Positions 45,124 through 54,436 of a DNA stretch of 64,000 nucleotides are shown here, in pieces. The translations under genes and the position numbers were made by a program. The notes beneath the pieces are model-generated. The model did not search any database and had not been told where the DNA came from. It saw nothing but the letters and a program-made list of their open reading frames with translations. Source of the stretch: Novakomyces olei (lineage: Eukaryota; Ascomycota; Novakomycetes; Novakomycetales; Novakomycetaceae); NCBI GenBank assembly GCA_016906335.1, contig JADEYG010000006.1, positions 32,085 through 96,084 on the forward strand. Direction: 5' to 3'. The stretch's first letter is position 1, and each line of letters starts with the position of its first letter.

Positions 45124-46545
45124 TAATTCTTAGCCCCATATATATATATATATATGTTAACTGGATAAAAACGGTGAAGGTTATAATAAAGATTATAAAT
45201 AACACCGTGGTAATCATAATAATAAATAAATATGACACTGTAACGACTAAATAAAATAAAATAAATTTGACTAACAAGTTATATATAATATATTATATAT
45301 AAAATAATAGTTGGTAATACTTCCAGCAACAATATAATAATATGGTTATTTATATATTTTTGAATATATATATCCTTATTAATTGTATATAATATAGATA
45401 ATTAATAAATAAAAAATAATAAAACAAATAATGATAAAACAAAGAATATTAGAATATTAGAAGATTTAATAAAATTAAGATTAATAACACCATTAAAACC
45501 ATTATCAAATGATATTTTAAAGATAATAGAAAAAAACTTATTAAAATATAAAATATTAAATGTAGATAATATAAATGATGAGTATATAAGTGGTATAATA
45601 CAATCAGATGGTAGTTTTTCATTAACTATAAGAAAAACAAGAGATTATATACATATAGTACCAAAATTTACATTAAGATTAAATAAGAATAATAAAGATT
45701 TGATATTAAAAATTAAAAGTGTATTAGGTGATGTAGGTAATTGAAGTTTAAATAAGAAAGATAATACAATATGTTATGAAGTGACAAAATTAAAAGATTT
45801 AGATCAAGTAATAATACCTTTTTTTACAAAAAATGATTTAAAAAGTAATAAACATTTAAATAGTTTTATAATATTAAAATACATTGTATCAATAATGAAA
45901 AGAAAACTTCATATTAAGGATAATAGATTATTGTTAGATATGATAATATTAGGTAGTAAAATGAATGATAATTATTTGTATAAAGATATACATAAAAAAT
46001 CAATAAATATAATTCATAATGATGAAAAATATAAAAAAGATATGATGAAATATGTAAGATATTTAAATAAAAGTCAACAAGATATTGTAATAGATCAATT
46101 ATTAACAAAAAATACTGAATTAGAAATAAATAATATGATGTATAATTATAATCCTACATCATTTAACGCAATGTATTTGCATGGTTTAATAGATGGAGAT
46201 GGATCTATTATAATATATAACTCTTTATCTAAATATGTAAGATTTACTATAAGTATAGCACAAGATTATACAAATTTAACATTACTTAAAGATTTATATA
46301 AATATTTTGGTGAAATAGGTAGTATAACTAAAATATCAAATAAAGGTTATAGATATGATATAAAAAGTAAAAAGGATATTATAGAAAAAGTAATACCTTT
46401 ATTAGAATACAAATATAATAATAATATTCATTTAGGTGTATTAAAAGGTTATAAATTAATATTAATGAAAATAATATGGGATATAAAAAATATATAATAT
46501 ATATAAATAATTTATATATTGTTGAAGATATAGTCTAAATAAAAG
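45124..46545 (+). mobile_element. Group I intron with LAGLIDADG ORF, rnl intron 2
   Basis: Interrupts GAGTTGGGT|TAAGAACGTCGCGAGACAG in the peptidyl-transferase domain (near E. coli 2585 by my alignment). 1422 bases, beginning TAATTCTTAGCCCC and ending AATAAAAG. Core pieces include GTTAACTGGATAAAAACGGTG (45154), CACCGTGGTAATC, CACTGTAACGACTAAATAAA, GTTGGTAATACTTCCAGCAAC and GATATAGTCTAAAT near the 3' end. Confidence 0.88.
45431..46497 (+). CDS. LAGLIDADG endonuclease of rnl intron 2, start out of frame
   Basis: The LAGLIDADG frame is open from 45409 to TAA at 46495-46497, with TGA as Trp at 45742. Motif 1 YISGIIQSDGSFS (near 45583) has lost the usual LAGL but keeps the Asp; motif 2 YLHGLIDGDGSIIIYN (near 46168) is standard. 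No ATG lies in this frame before motif 1. The nearby ATG at 45431 is in another frame and hits TAG after nine codons. Between them AATATTAG is present twice in tandem (45445-45460); without one copy the ATG would be in frame. So either the gene is recently inactivated at its start or it starts at a non-ATG codon. Confidence 0.8.
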
Positions 46546-47019
46546 TAAGAACGTCGCGAGACAGTTCGGTTTCTATCTGCCGTAATATATATAATAAAAT
46601 ATCAAATTTTCCTTTAGTACGAAAGGACCAAGGTAAAATTAACCAATGGTGTTATTGTTATTTATATTTAATATTAATAAATTAATTATTATTATTATAT
46701 CTATAAGTATCTCGCAATAAAGCTAAGTTAATAATAAATAATTATTGAAAGCATATAAAATATAAGAAGTTAATTGATGGATTATTTATAAAAATACATT
46801 ATAGATTATAATGAATATAATATATATATATAAAATAATATATATATATATAAATAGGTAATAATTGTAAATATAAAATCTATAAAATATAGAAATTATA
46901 ATTGTTTATAATTAATAATAATTATAAATAATAAAGATATATTATACTAATTTATAATATTTTAACTAAAATATCACAGATTGTTATCATAAATAAAATA
47001 TAAAATATAAAATATAAAA

Positions 47020-47092
47020 GTCTAATTAATTTAATTGGTAAAATGCATATCTTGTAAATATGTTACTAATAGTTCGATTCTATTATTAGACA
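47020..47092 (+). tRNA. trnT: tRNA-Thr(TGT)
   Basis: Acceptor GTCTAAT pairs perfectly with ATTAGAC. Anticodon arm CATAT-CTTGTAA-ATATG gives TGT. First tRNA after rnl. Confidence 0.92.
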
Positions 47093-47323
47093 ATATAAAA
47101 TATAAAATATTATAAAAAATAAAAATATTAATATTTTTTAATATTGGATAACTTATATTTATAAATAAAAGTTTGATAAATATTTCATATTTATTTTCTA
47201 AGAAATAATAGTTTAATAAATAAAAAAGATTTTAATTTTTAATAAACAAAGACAAATATAAAATACAAATCAAAGTCTTTAATAAAATATTAAAAATATT
47301 AAATTTTAAGTTAATAACCAATA

Positions 47324-47413
47324 GAACAAATGACCGAGTCAGGTTTAAGGTGCTATACTTGAAATATAGTGTAATATAATCTATTACCACGTGTTCGAAT
47401 CACGTTTTGTTCG
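47324..47413 (+). tRNA. trnS2: tRNA-Ser(TGA)
   Basis: Acceptor GAACAAA pairs with TTTGTTC. Anticodon arm CTATA-CTTGAAA-TATAG gives TGA. Long variable arm around AATATAATCTATT. T arm CGTG-TTCGAAT-CACG. Confidence 0.93.
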
Positions 47414-47613
47414 TTAATATAAATTATATAATAATATTTATCATTAAATATAATATAATATCATTAAATATCATTAAATATCATATTTTTAATAGATATT
47501 ATAGATTTAATATTTTATTTTATTTTATCTATCGACTTTGGTTTTAATATACAATTAATAAATATTAAATATATTATATATCTTATATAATAATAATAAT
47601 AATATAAAATAAG

Positions 47614-47686
47614 GGGGATATAATTTAATAGGCTAGAATATTGTAATTGCACTACAGTTATATGGGTTCAAATCCCATTATTTCCA
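47614..47686 (+). tRNA. trnA: tRNA-Ala(TGC)
   Basis: Acceptor GGGGATA pairs with TATTTCC through two G-U pairs. Anticodon arm TTGTA-ATTGCAC-TACAG gives TGC. T arm ATGGG-TTCAAAT-CCCAT. Loop base 32 is A, as in tRNA-Gln here. Confidence 0.88.
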
Positions 47687-47767
47687 TATTAAATAATATA
47701 AATTTTATTTACCATAAATAAACATAAACAATTAATAACTACTATTAATATTAATATAATAAAATAA

Positions 47768-47839
47768 GCCTGATTAACTTAATGGTTAAAGTGTGATATT
47801 GAAGATGTTAATATAGTGGTTCAATTCCATTATTGGGCA
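47768..47839 (+). tRNA. trnF: tRNA-Phe(GAA)
   Basis: Acceptor GCCTGAT pairs with ATTGGGC (T-G and G-T wobbles inside). Anticodon arm TGATA-TTGAAGA-TGTTA gives GAA. Confidence 0.88.
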
Positions 47840-47874
47840 TAATAATAATAAATTTAATATAATATATAATATTA

Positions 47875-47962
47875 ATGGTTATGATGAAATTGGTAGACAT
47901 GTATAATTTAGGATTATATAATAATAATAAATATTATATGGGTTCAAATCCCATTAACCATA
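47875..47962 (+). tRNA. trnL1: tRNA-Leu(TAG)
   Basis: Acceptor ATGGTTA pairs perfectly with TAACCAT. Anticodon arm TATAA-TTTAGGA-TTATA gives TAG. Long variable arm. T arm ATGGG-TTCAAAT-CCCAT. A Leu-type tRNA for CUN supports normal Leu decoding of CTN rather than the Thr reassignment of some yeasts. Confidence 0.9.
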
Positions 47963-48577
47963 ATTATTATTAAAATAATATAAATATAATTATAATAATA
48001 ATAATAATATAAAAGTTTAAAATAAAAAATATAAAAGTTTTTAAAATAAAAAATATAAAAGTTTTTAAAATAAAAAATATAAAAGTTTTTAAAATAAAAT
48101 TTTTTCACTAGAAATCTTTGTTTATTGGTAAGATTATATTAAATATATAAAATATATGTATATATAAATATATTTGATAATATTTGATAAATATCATATA
48201 AATATATTATATAATATTTTATAAATATAATATTTAATAATAGGTATCAATTATATAATATTTTATAAATATAATATTTAATAATAGGTATCAATTATAT
48301 AATATTAATAATAAGTATTAATAATAAATATAAATATATAATAAGTTAATATGACATTGTTTTATTTTATAGAATACTTATAGGTGCAAGCACCTTAACA
48401 TCAGTTATATATTGAAATTAATATTTTAACTACTTTATTTATAATGTTAAATATATATATATATATCTTAATACATATTATTAAGTTAATAACTAAAATA
48501 ATTTATAATATTATATATATCTTATTATAATATAAATATATATATCTTATTATATTATTATATAATAATGTATAGTA
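47963..48577. other. Spacer tRNA-Leu to tRNA-Gly
   Basis: Four copies of AAAAATATAAAAGTTTTTAA near 48012-48098, then TTTTTTCACTAGAAATC (a hairpin right half), two copies of ATATTTTATAAATATAATAT near 48208-48280, and the minimal hairpin at 48383. No gene seen. Confidence 0.7.
48383..48394. repeat. Minimal GGTGC hairpin
   Basis: GGTGCAAGCACC, a perfect 5-bp stem with an AA loop, followed by TTAACATCAG, the usual hairpin flank. It looks like a copy whose A/T arms have been deleted. Confidence 0.8.
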
Positions 48578-48649
48578 GCAGATATAGGTTAATTGGTAAA
48601 CTCAATGATTTCCATTCATTTGTTGTCTGTTCAAGTCAGATTATCTGTA
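48578..48649 (+). tRNA. trnG: tRNA-Gly(TCC)
   Basis: Acceptor GCAGATA pairs with TATCTGT. Anticodon arm AATGA-TTTCCAT-TCATT gives TCC. T arm GTCTG-TTCAAGT-CAGAT. Confidence 0.9.
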
Positions 48650-48851
48650 AATATTATTATTAAATATTTAAATTTAATATAATTTCTTTAAATTGTTTAT
48701 TAAATAATATTATTAATTGTTTAGTTTACTAAAAGCTAACTATTATATAATATATGAAATATATTATATCTATTATTTAATAATAATTTGATATAAAACA
48801 TTTTATTTAATTGTATTAAATATATTATTTATATATTATCACAATATTTTA

Positions 48852-48924
48852 GGGTTAATAACTTAATTGGTAAAGGGTTTATTTGTCAGATAAATAGATG
48901 CTCGTTCGAATCGGGTTTAGCTCG
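48852..48924 (+). tRNA. trnD: tRNA-Asp(GTC)
   Basis: Acceptor GGGTTAA pairs with TTAGCTC. Anticodon arm TTTAT-TTGTCAG-ATAAA gives GTC. T arm GCTCG-TTCGAAT-CGGGT. Confidence 0.9.
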
Positions 48925-49323
48925 ATTAATATATATTATATATTATATATTATATATTATATATATACTTATATCTATATTATATATATGCTGCTTATAT
49001 TTATATTATAAATATCTAATTATATTTAAATATAAATAATTAATAATTAATAATTAATAATATGATATTAAAATTACTTTAATTAATTAAATATTAAAAT
49101 TTTTATTGCAAAAGCTTTATATTTTATTAATTAAAATAAAAGCATATTATTTAATTTAATATTAAAGATATTTGAATATATCTTATTTAATATTTGAGAT
49201 ATATAATATTATATATATATTGTTTATCAAAGTATAAACTATTAAAATATATTGTATTATATAATATTATAATTAATAATATATTTATATATATGATATA
49301 TGATATAATATTATTATATTTAT
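48925..49323. other. Spacer tRNA-Asp to tRNA-Asn
   Basis: About 400 bases of TATATA, AATTAATAATTAA and a partial hairpin-like TTTTTATTGCAAAAGC near 49099. No gene seen. Confidence 0.6.
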
Positions 49324-49395
49324 GTTACCATAGCTCAACGGTTAGAGCATGATACTGTTAATATTATGATATTGGTTCGATTCCAATTGGTGACT
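49324..49395 (+). tRNA. trnN: tRNA-Asn(GTT)
   Basis: Acceptor GTTACCA pairs with TGGTGAC. Anticodon arm TGATA-CTGTTAA-TATTA gives GTT. T arm ATTGG-TTCGATT-CCAAT. Confidence 0.92.
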
Positions 49396-49460
49396 TAATT
49401 TTAATATATTATTATTTAATATATAGAATAGATAAATATATTTAAACTTAATAAATATTA

Positions 49461-49543
49461 ATCTACATGCAGAAATTGGTAGACTGGCTAATCTTAAGAT
49501 TTAGTATTGTATAAATATATGGGTTCAAGTCCCATTGTAGATA
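49461..49543 (+). tRNA. trnL2: tRNA-Leu(TAA)
   Basis: Acceptor ATCTACA pairs perfectly with TGTAGAT. Anticodon loop CTTAAGA gives TAA; the top pair of the anticodon stem (CTAAT/TTTAG) is a T-T mismatch. Long variable arm. T arm ATGGG-TTCAAGT-CCCAT. This tRNA reads TTA, the dominant Leu codon here. Confidence 0.9.
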
Positions 49544-49864
49544 TTTTAATATATATATTACATAGATATTATATTTAATATATTTGATAATATAATATAA
49601 TATAATATAATATAATATAATATAATATAATATAATATAATATAATATAATATAATATATCAAAGTCTTTAAATAAGTAATATATAATAATAATTTATTA
49701 TTATATAGATAATATATATATATATATATTTAATAATAATATTAAATATTATAATTATAATAGTGTGTTATAATAATAATAGAAAGTTATATTTCTATGA
49801 AATAATTATATATGTAATATAAAATAATATTATATATATAAATAAAAATAAATAAAATAATAAA
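49544..49864. other. Spacer and atp9 leader
   Basis: A TATAA pentamer run of about thirteen copies (49589-49656), then AT spacer. GTGTGTTATAATAATAATAG near 49764 and AGAAAGTTATATTTCTAT near 49782 (small stem-loop) may belong to the atp9 leader; inference only. Confidence 0.6.
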
Positions 49865-50089
49865 ATGTTACAAGCAGCAAAATTCATAGGATCAGGTTTA
49901 GCAGCTATTGGTTTAGCTGGAGCAGGTATTGGAATTGGTATAGTATTTGGTAATTTATTATCAAGTACAAGTAGAAATCCAGCATTAAGAGCTCAATTAT
50001 TTAGTTATGCTATATTAGGTTTCTCATTAGTTGAAGCTACAGGTTTATTCTGTTTAATGTTATCATTCTTAATATTATATGCAGCTTAA
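49865..50089 (+). CDS. atp9: ATP synthase subunit c (F0 ring)
   Basis: Proteolipid of the F0 ring, 74 residues. Two helices with the glycine-rich first helix [19 protein letters not shown], the polar loop [10 protein letters not shown] and the proton-binding Glu in [13 protein letters not shown]. Start ATG 49865 gives the usual [12 protein letters not shown]-terminus. Confidence 0.98.
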   Translation: MLQAAKFIGSGLAAIGLAGAGIGIGIVFGNLLSSTSRNPALRAQLFSYAILGFSLVEATGLFCLMLSFLILYAA

Positions 50090-50679
50090 TTTAATTATAT
50101 AATTAAATTATCTAATAATAATATTAAAAAACAAAATATATATTTAATATTTATTGTAAATGATATAATAACTTTTATATATAATAATTAATTAATAATA
50201 ATTTAATTGTTTATTTAAATTGATATCTATATCTAATCAATATATATGTATTATTATATATTAAATTAATAAGCCCTATTTATATAATTAAATATTAAAA
50301 TTTTATATAAATAAAAAAATAAAAAAATAAAAATAAATTAAACTAAATAGATAATATATAATTATATTTATAATATATTGTAATTAATTTAATTAAATTA
50401 TATTATATATAATAATAAATAATATAATATCTATAAATAATAAATAGTATAGTTTAAATATATATATATATATATACAAATTATATAAATAAAAGTTTAT
50501 TTTAGTTTATAAATTAAAAATAATCTATTTTATTTAATTTAATTTAATTTAATTTAACAAACTTTTATAATAAATAAAATATATTTATATAATTTAATAT
50601 ACATAAAATATAATAAAACTTTTATTATAATTATAATCAAACTTTTATTATAATTACTTATAAATAAAAATATAATAAA
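50090..50679. other. Spacer atp9 to nad4L
   Basis: About 590 bases, AT-only, with ATTTAATTTAATT runs and TATAATTATAATCAAACTTT repeats just before nad4L. No gene seen. Confidence 0.65.
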
Positions 50680-50952
50680 ATGAATACAGGTATATTATTA
50701 TATATAATTGGTTTATATGGATTTATTAGTAATAGAAAAAATATAATAATTATGTTAATAAGTATAGAAATTATTTTAATATCAACTACTTTTATGTTAT
50801 TATTAAGTAGTTATTATTATGATGATATATTAACACAATTATATAGTATATATATAATATCTATTGCTGGTGCAGAATCAGCTATAGGTTTAGGTATTAT
50901 TGTTAGTTATTATAATATTCATGGTAATGTTATAATACAAAAATATCAATAA
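50680..50952 (+). CDS. nad4L: NADH dehydrogenase subunit 4L
   Basis: Three-helix complex I subunit, 90 residues. Conserved membrane Glu residues are in LISIEIILIS and AGAESAIGLGIIV. The usual fungal nad4L-nad5 order is kept, but instead of overlapping they are nearly 1 kb apart here. Confidence 0.96.
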   Translation: MNTGILLYIIGLYGFISNRKNIIIMLISIEIILISTTFMLLLSSYYYDDILTQLYSIYIISIAGAESAIGLGIIVSYYNIHGNVIIQKYQ

Positions 50953-51937
50953 ATATTATTTATAATTTAATATTATATATATATATTTATATATATATTA
51001 TTATCAAATATTTAATATTTATTATATTATCAAATTATTTAATTAAAGTATATATATGATTATGATTATGATTATGATTATAATTATCATTATTATTATA
51101 ATTATGATTAAATATATTGTATATTAATATAAAATAAATTATATATAAAATATAAATTTATAATAATGAAGTTTGTAATATAACTTAGGTTTATAAATAA
51201 AAAAATTAAAAATTTTTATTTAATAAAATATTTAACTCATTTATTGATATAAATATTAAATATATTTAGTATTTTATTAAATGTTATATATTTAATATAA
51301 TTTAATATAATTAAATATGAAATATATTAAATATAAATGATATATTTGATTTGATATAAAAGGATATATTATATATTAAAATATATCTAAGTTATTTTTA
51401 TTGTTATTTTTATTGTTATTTTTATTGTTATTTTTATTGTTATTTTTATTGTTATTGTTATTAAATTAAATGAAATAATAATATTATTATAATTAAAATT
51501 TTAATTTGTATTTTTGTAGAAAGAATTAATAAATAAAATATTAAATAAATTAATTTAATTAAAAGTAAAAGCTTTTATTATTTTTATTATATTTAATTAT
51601 TATAATATAATATACAATATTAATAACATATATAAAAGTTTGTAATATATAATATTAATAATATATATGATATAAAAGTTTGTAATATACAATATAAATA
51701 ATATACCATATTGATTTGATAATATAATAAATATTAAATATTAGATAATAATATATATTATATATATAATATTAAATTATAGATAATAGGTTGTTATATA
51801 TTAATATATAATAAATAAGAGTTTGTAAAATAAATATACTAATTTATAAGAATAATAGTTTACTTTATATATATGTATATATATATAATAAATATATTAT
51901 AATTATATGATAATAAAATAAAAATTTTAAAGAATAA
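50953..51937. other. Spacer nad4L to nad5
   Basis: About 985 bases without a gene. TGATTA repeats near 51056-51080, seven copies of TTTTTATTGTTA-like units near 51395-51462, and AAAGTTTGTAATATATAATA repeats near 51634-51700. Confidence 0.7.
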
Positions 51938-53940
51938 ATGTATTTATGTATATTATTATTACCATTATTAAGTTCAATATCGAGTGGATTATTAGGAAGA
52001 AAGATAGGTATAAGAGGTAGTCAGATATTATCAAGTACATTTATGATAATATCAATGTTAATAACATTATATACATATAAACATATAGTAATTGATGATA
52101 ATATAATAACAATAAATATAATAAATTGATTAAATATAGAATCATTAAATATAAATTATTTAATATTATTAGATTCTTTAAGTATATCAATGTTAATACC
52201 AATAACAATAATATCAACATTAGTACATATATATACAATATCATATATGAGTAGTGATCCTCATCAACAAAGATTTTTAAGTTATATATCATTATTTACA
52301 TTTTTTATGATGTTATTAGTAACAGGTTCAAGTTATTTAATAATGTTTATAGGATGAGAAGGTATAGGTGTAAGTTCATTTTTATTAATAAATTTCTGGT
52401 TTCAAAGTATAGAATCAAATAAATCAAGTATTAGTGCTATATTAGTTAATAGAGTTGGAGATATATTTATAACAATATCAATAGCTTTAATATATTATAC
52501 TTATGGTAATCATAATTATAATACAATTAATAGTATAAGTATTTATATAAATAATAATACAATATTATTTACAATAGGTTTATGTTTATTATTAGGTAGT
52601 ATGGCAAAATCAGCTCAAGTACCATTAAATAAATGGTTACCAGAATCTATGGTAGCACCAACACCTACATCTGCTTTATTACATGCAGCTACTTTAGTTA
52701 CTGCTGGTGTATATTTATTAATTAGATCTTCTTATATTATAGAATTAAATGATACTTTATTAATTATTATTATGTTTGTTGGTGGTTTAACAACTATTAT
52801 TAGTGGTTTAATTGGAGTATTACAATATGATGTAAAAAGAATAATAGCATATAGTACTTGTAGTCAAATTGGTATGTGTTTTGTTTCTATAGGTATATCT
52901 AATTATAATTTATCTTTATATCATTTAATTAATCATAGTATGTATAAAGCTTTATTATTCTTATGTGCAGGTATAATAATTCATTCATTAAATGATGAAC
53001 AAGATATTAGAAAAATGGGTGGTTTAATAAATTATTTACCATTTACTTATAGTTGTATGTTAATAGCTAGCTTTTCTTTAATGGCTATACCATCTTTAAG
53101 TGGTTATTATAGTAAAGATTTAATTATAGAATTAACTTATGGTAAATATTGTATAAGTTCAATAATATGTTTTTATTTAAGTTTAATTAGTGCTATAACA
53201 ACTAGTTTATATTCTATGAAAATATTATATAATATTTTTTTAAATATACCAAATAATAGTAGAAAATTTAATTATATTAATTGTTTAGAAAGTGATATAT
53301 TTATGATAATACCTTTAGTTTTATTAACTTTATTAAGTATATTTATTGGATATTTAACTTCAGATATATTTATTGGACCAGGTTCAATATTATATTCAGA
53401 TACTTTATTTAATAAACCTTTTAGTAATAATATATTAGATTTAGAATTTAATATACCAATTTATATAAAATTATTACCATTAATTGGTAGTATATTTTTT
53501 AGTTTATTATTATTATATTCATATGAAATATTACAAAATAAATTTATTAAAAATAAATATAATAATATTGATATAAATTAAGTAATATAAATTATATATT
53601 AAAAAGTAATAAATTAATATTAAATATTTTTACATTTATTAATCAAAGATTTTATCATGATATTATATATAATAGATATTTAACTATTACACCTTTAAAT
53701 TTAGGTTATGTATATTATAATATATTTGATAAAGGTATAATAAATAAAATAGGTCCAAATGGATTATATTATACTTTAAAAAATTATTCATCTAATATTA
53801 TTTATCTTAATAATGGTAAATTATTTAATTATATTATTTACTTATTATTATTAATTATATTAAGTTTTTATATAAGTTTCTTTAATATTTCTGATCAATT
53901 ATTCTTATTATTCTTTATTATATCTTTATACTTTATATAA
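51938..53940 (+). CDS. nad5: NADH dehydrogenase subunit 5, apparently frameshifted
   Basis: Largest antiporter-like subunit of complex I. Frame A runs 51938-53581 (547 residues) with TGA as Trp at 52127 and 52357. It holds [79 protein letters not shown] and [10 protein letters not shown]. It then stops at TAA 53579-53581. The family's C-terminal part continues in the -1 frame: open from 53566 to TAA 53938-53940 (124 residues), with [30 protein letters not shown] and a final helix. The frames overlap by only 13 bases. Joined, they give about 665-670 residues, the normal size. Either a sequence error, a real mutation, or programmed frameshifting; the 3' part is clearly coding by codon use. Confidence 0.9.
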
Positions 53941-54068
53941 TTATTATTATTATTACTCTTTTATTTAATATTTAATAATATAATATAATATTATTTAATA
54001 ATATTTATAATTAAAGTATATAAATATAATATTTAATAATAATTATTAATGGTAATAAACCATAAACA
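53941..54068. other. Short spacer nad5 to tRNA-Arg
   Basis: AT spacer with ATGGTAATAAACCATA, a small stem-loop, near 54049. Confidence 0.5.
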
Positions 54069-54144
54069 CTTATTTTATAGTTAAATAGGTATAACATAAT
54101 ACTTCTAATATTATATTATAGGTTCGAGTCCTATTGAAATAAGA
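54069..54144 (+). tRNA. trnR: tRNA-Arg(TCT)
   Basis: Acceptor CTTATTT pairs perfectly with AAATAAG. Anticodon arm TAATA-CTTCTAA-TATTA gives TCT for AGA/AGG. T arm ATAGG-TTCGAGT-CCTAT. I found no tRNA for CGN Arg in the window. Confidence 0.92.
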
Positions 54145-54352
54145 AATAAGAAATAAGTAATAAATACCTTTAACTATATTAAATATATTAATATATAATA
54201 ATTCATAATAAATAAATATATTAATTATATATTAAAAATACTAAATATATTAATAATATATCTTATTATTTATTTATATAATATAATATAATATAATATC
54301 AAAGTCTTTAAAATACATATAAATATATATATAAATATCAAAGTCTTTAAAA

Positions 54353-54436
54353 TACATATAACATATAACATATACATATAACATATAACATATACATATA
54401 ACATATAACATATACATATAACATATAACATATACG
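54353..54436. repeat. ACATATAAC-type 22-bp tandem repeat
   Basis: TACATATAACATATAACATA recurs four times with a two-base spacer, the last copy ending in TACGTATA. Spacer DNA between tRNA-Arg and tRNA-Val. Confidence 0.85.

Larger units (their letters stand above)
40750..46795 (+). rRNA. rnl: Large subunit ribosomal RNA (two introns)
   Basis: Exons about 40750-42465, 43496-45123 and 46546-46795. Conserved blocks in order: ATTGAATTGAAATATCTTAGTA near 40790, GGTCCTTAAAATATTATTAAG near 41480, CGGGAAAAGTTCTGAT near 42190, GGCAGTCTTAACTATAAGGA near 42437, GCATGAATGGCGTAATGAT near 43528, GACGAGAAGACCCTA near 43617, GCTAGGGATAACAGC near 44242, TTTGGGACCTCGATT near 44292, AACGTGAGTTGGGT near 45110, AGACAGTTCGGTTTCTATCT near 46560 and the sarcin-ricin loop TTAGTACGAAAGGACC near 46615. 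Ends are estimates. The domain regions hold AT expansions and a TATAAA run near 44308-44362. Confidence 0.92.
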
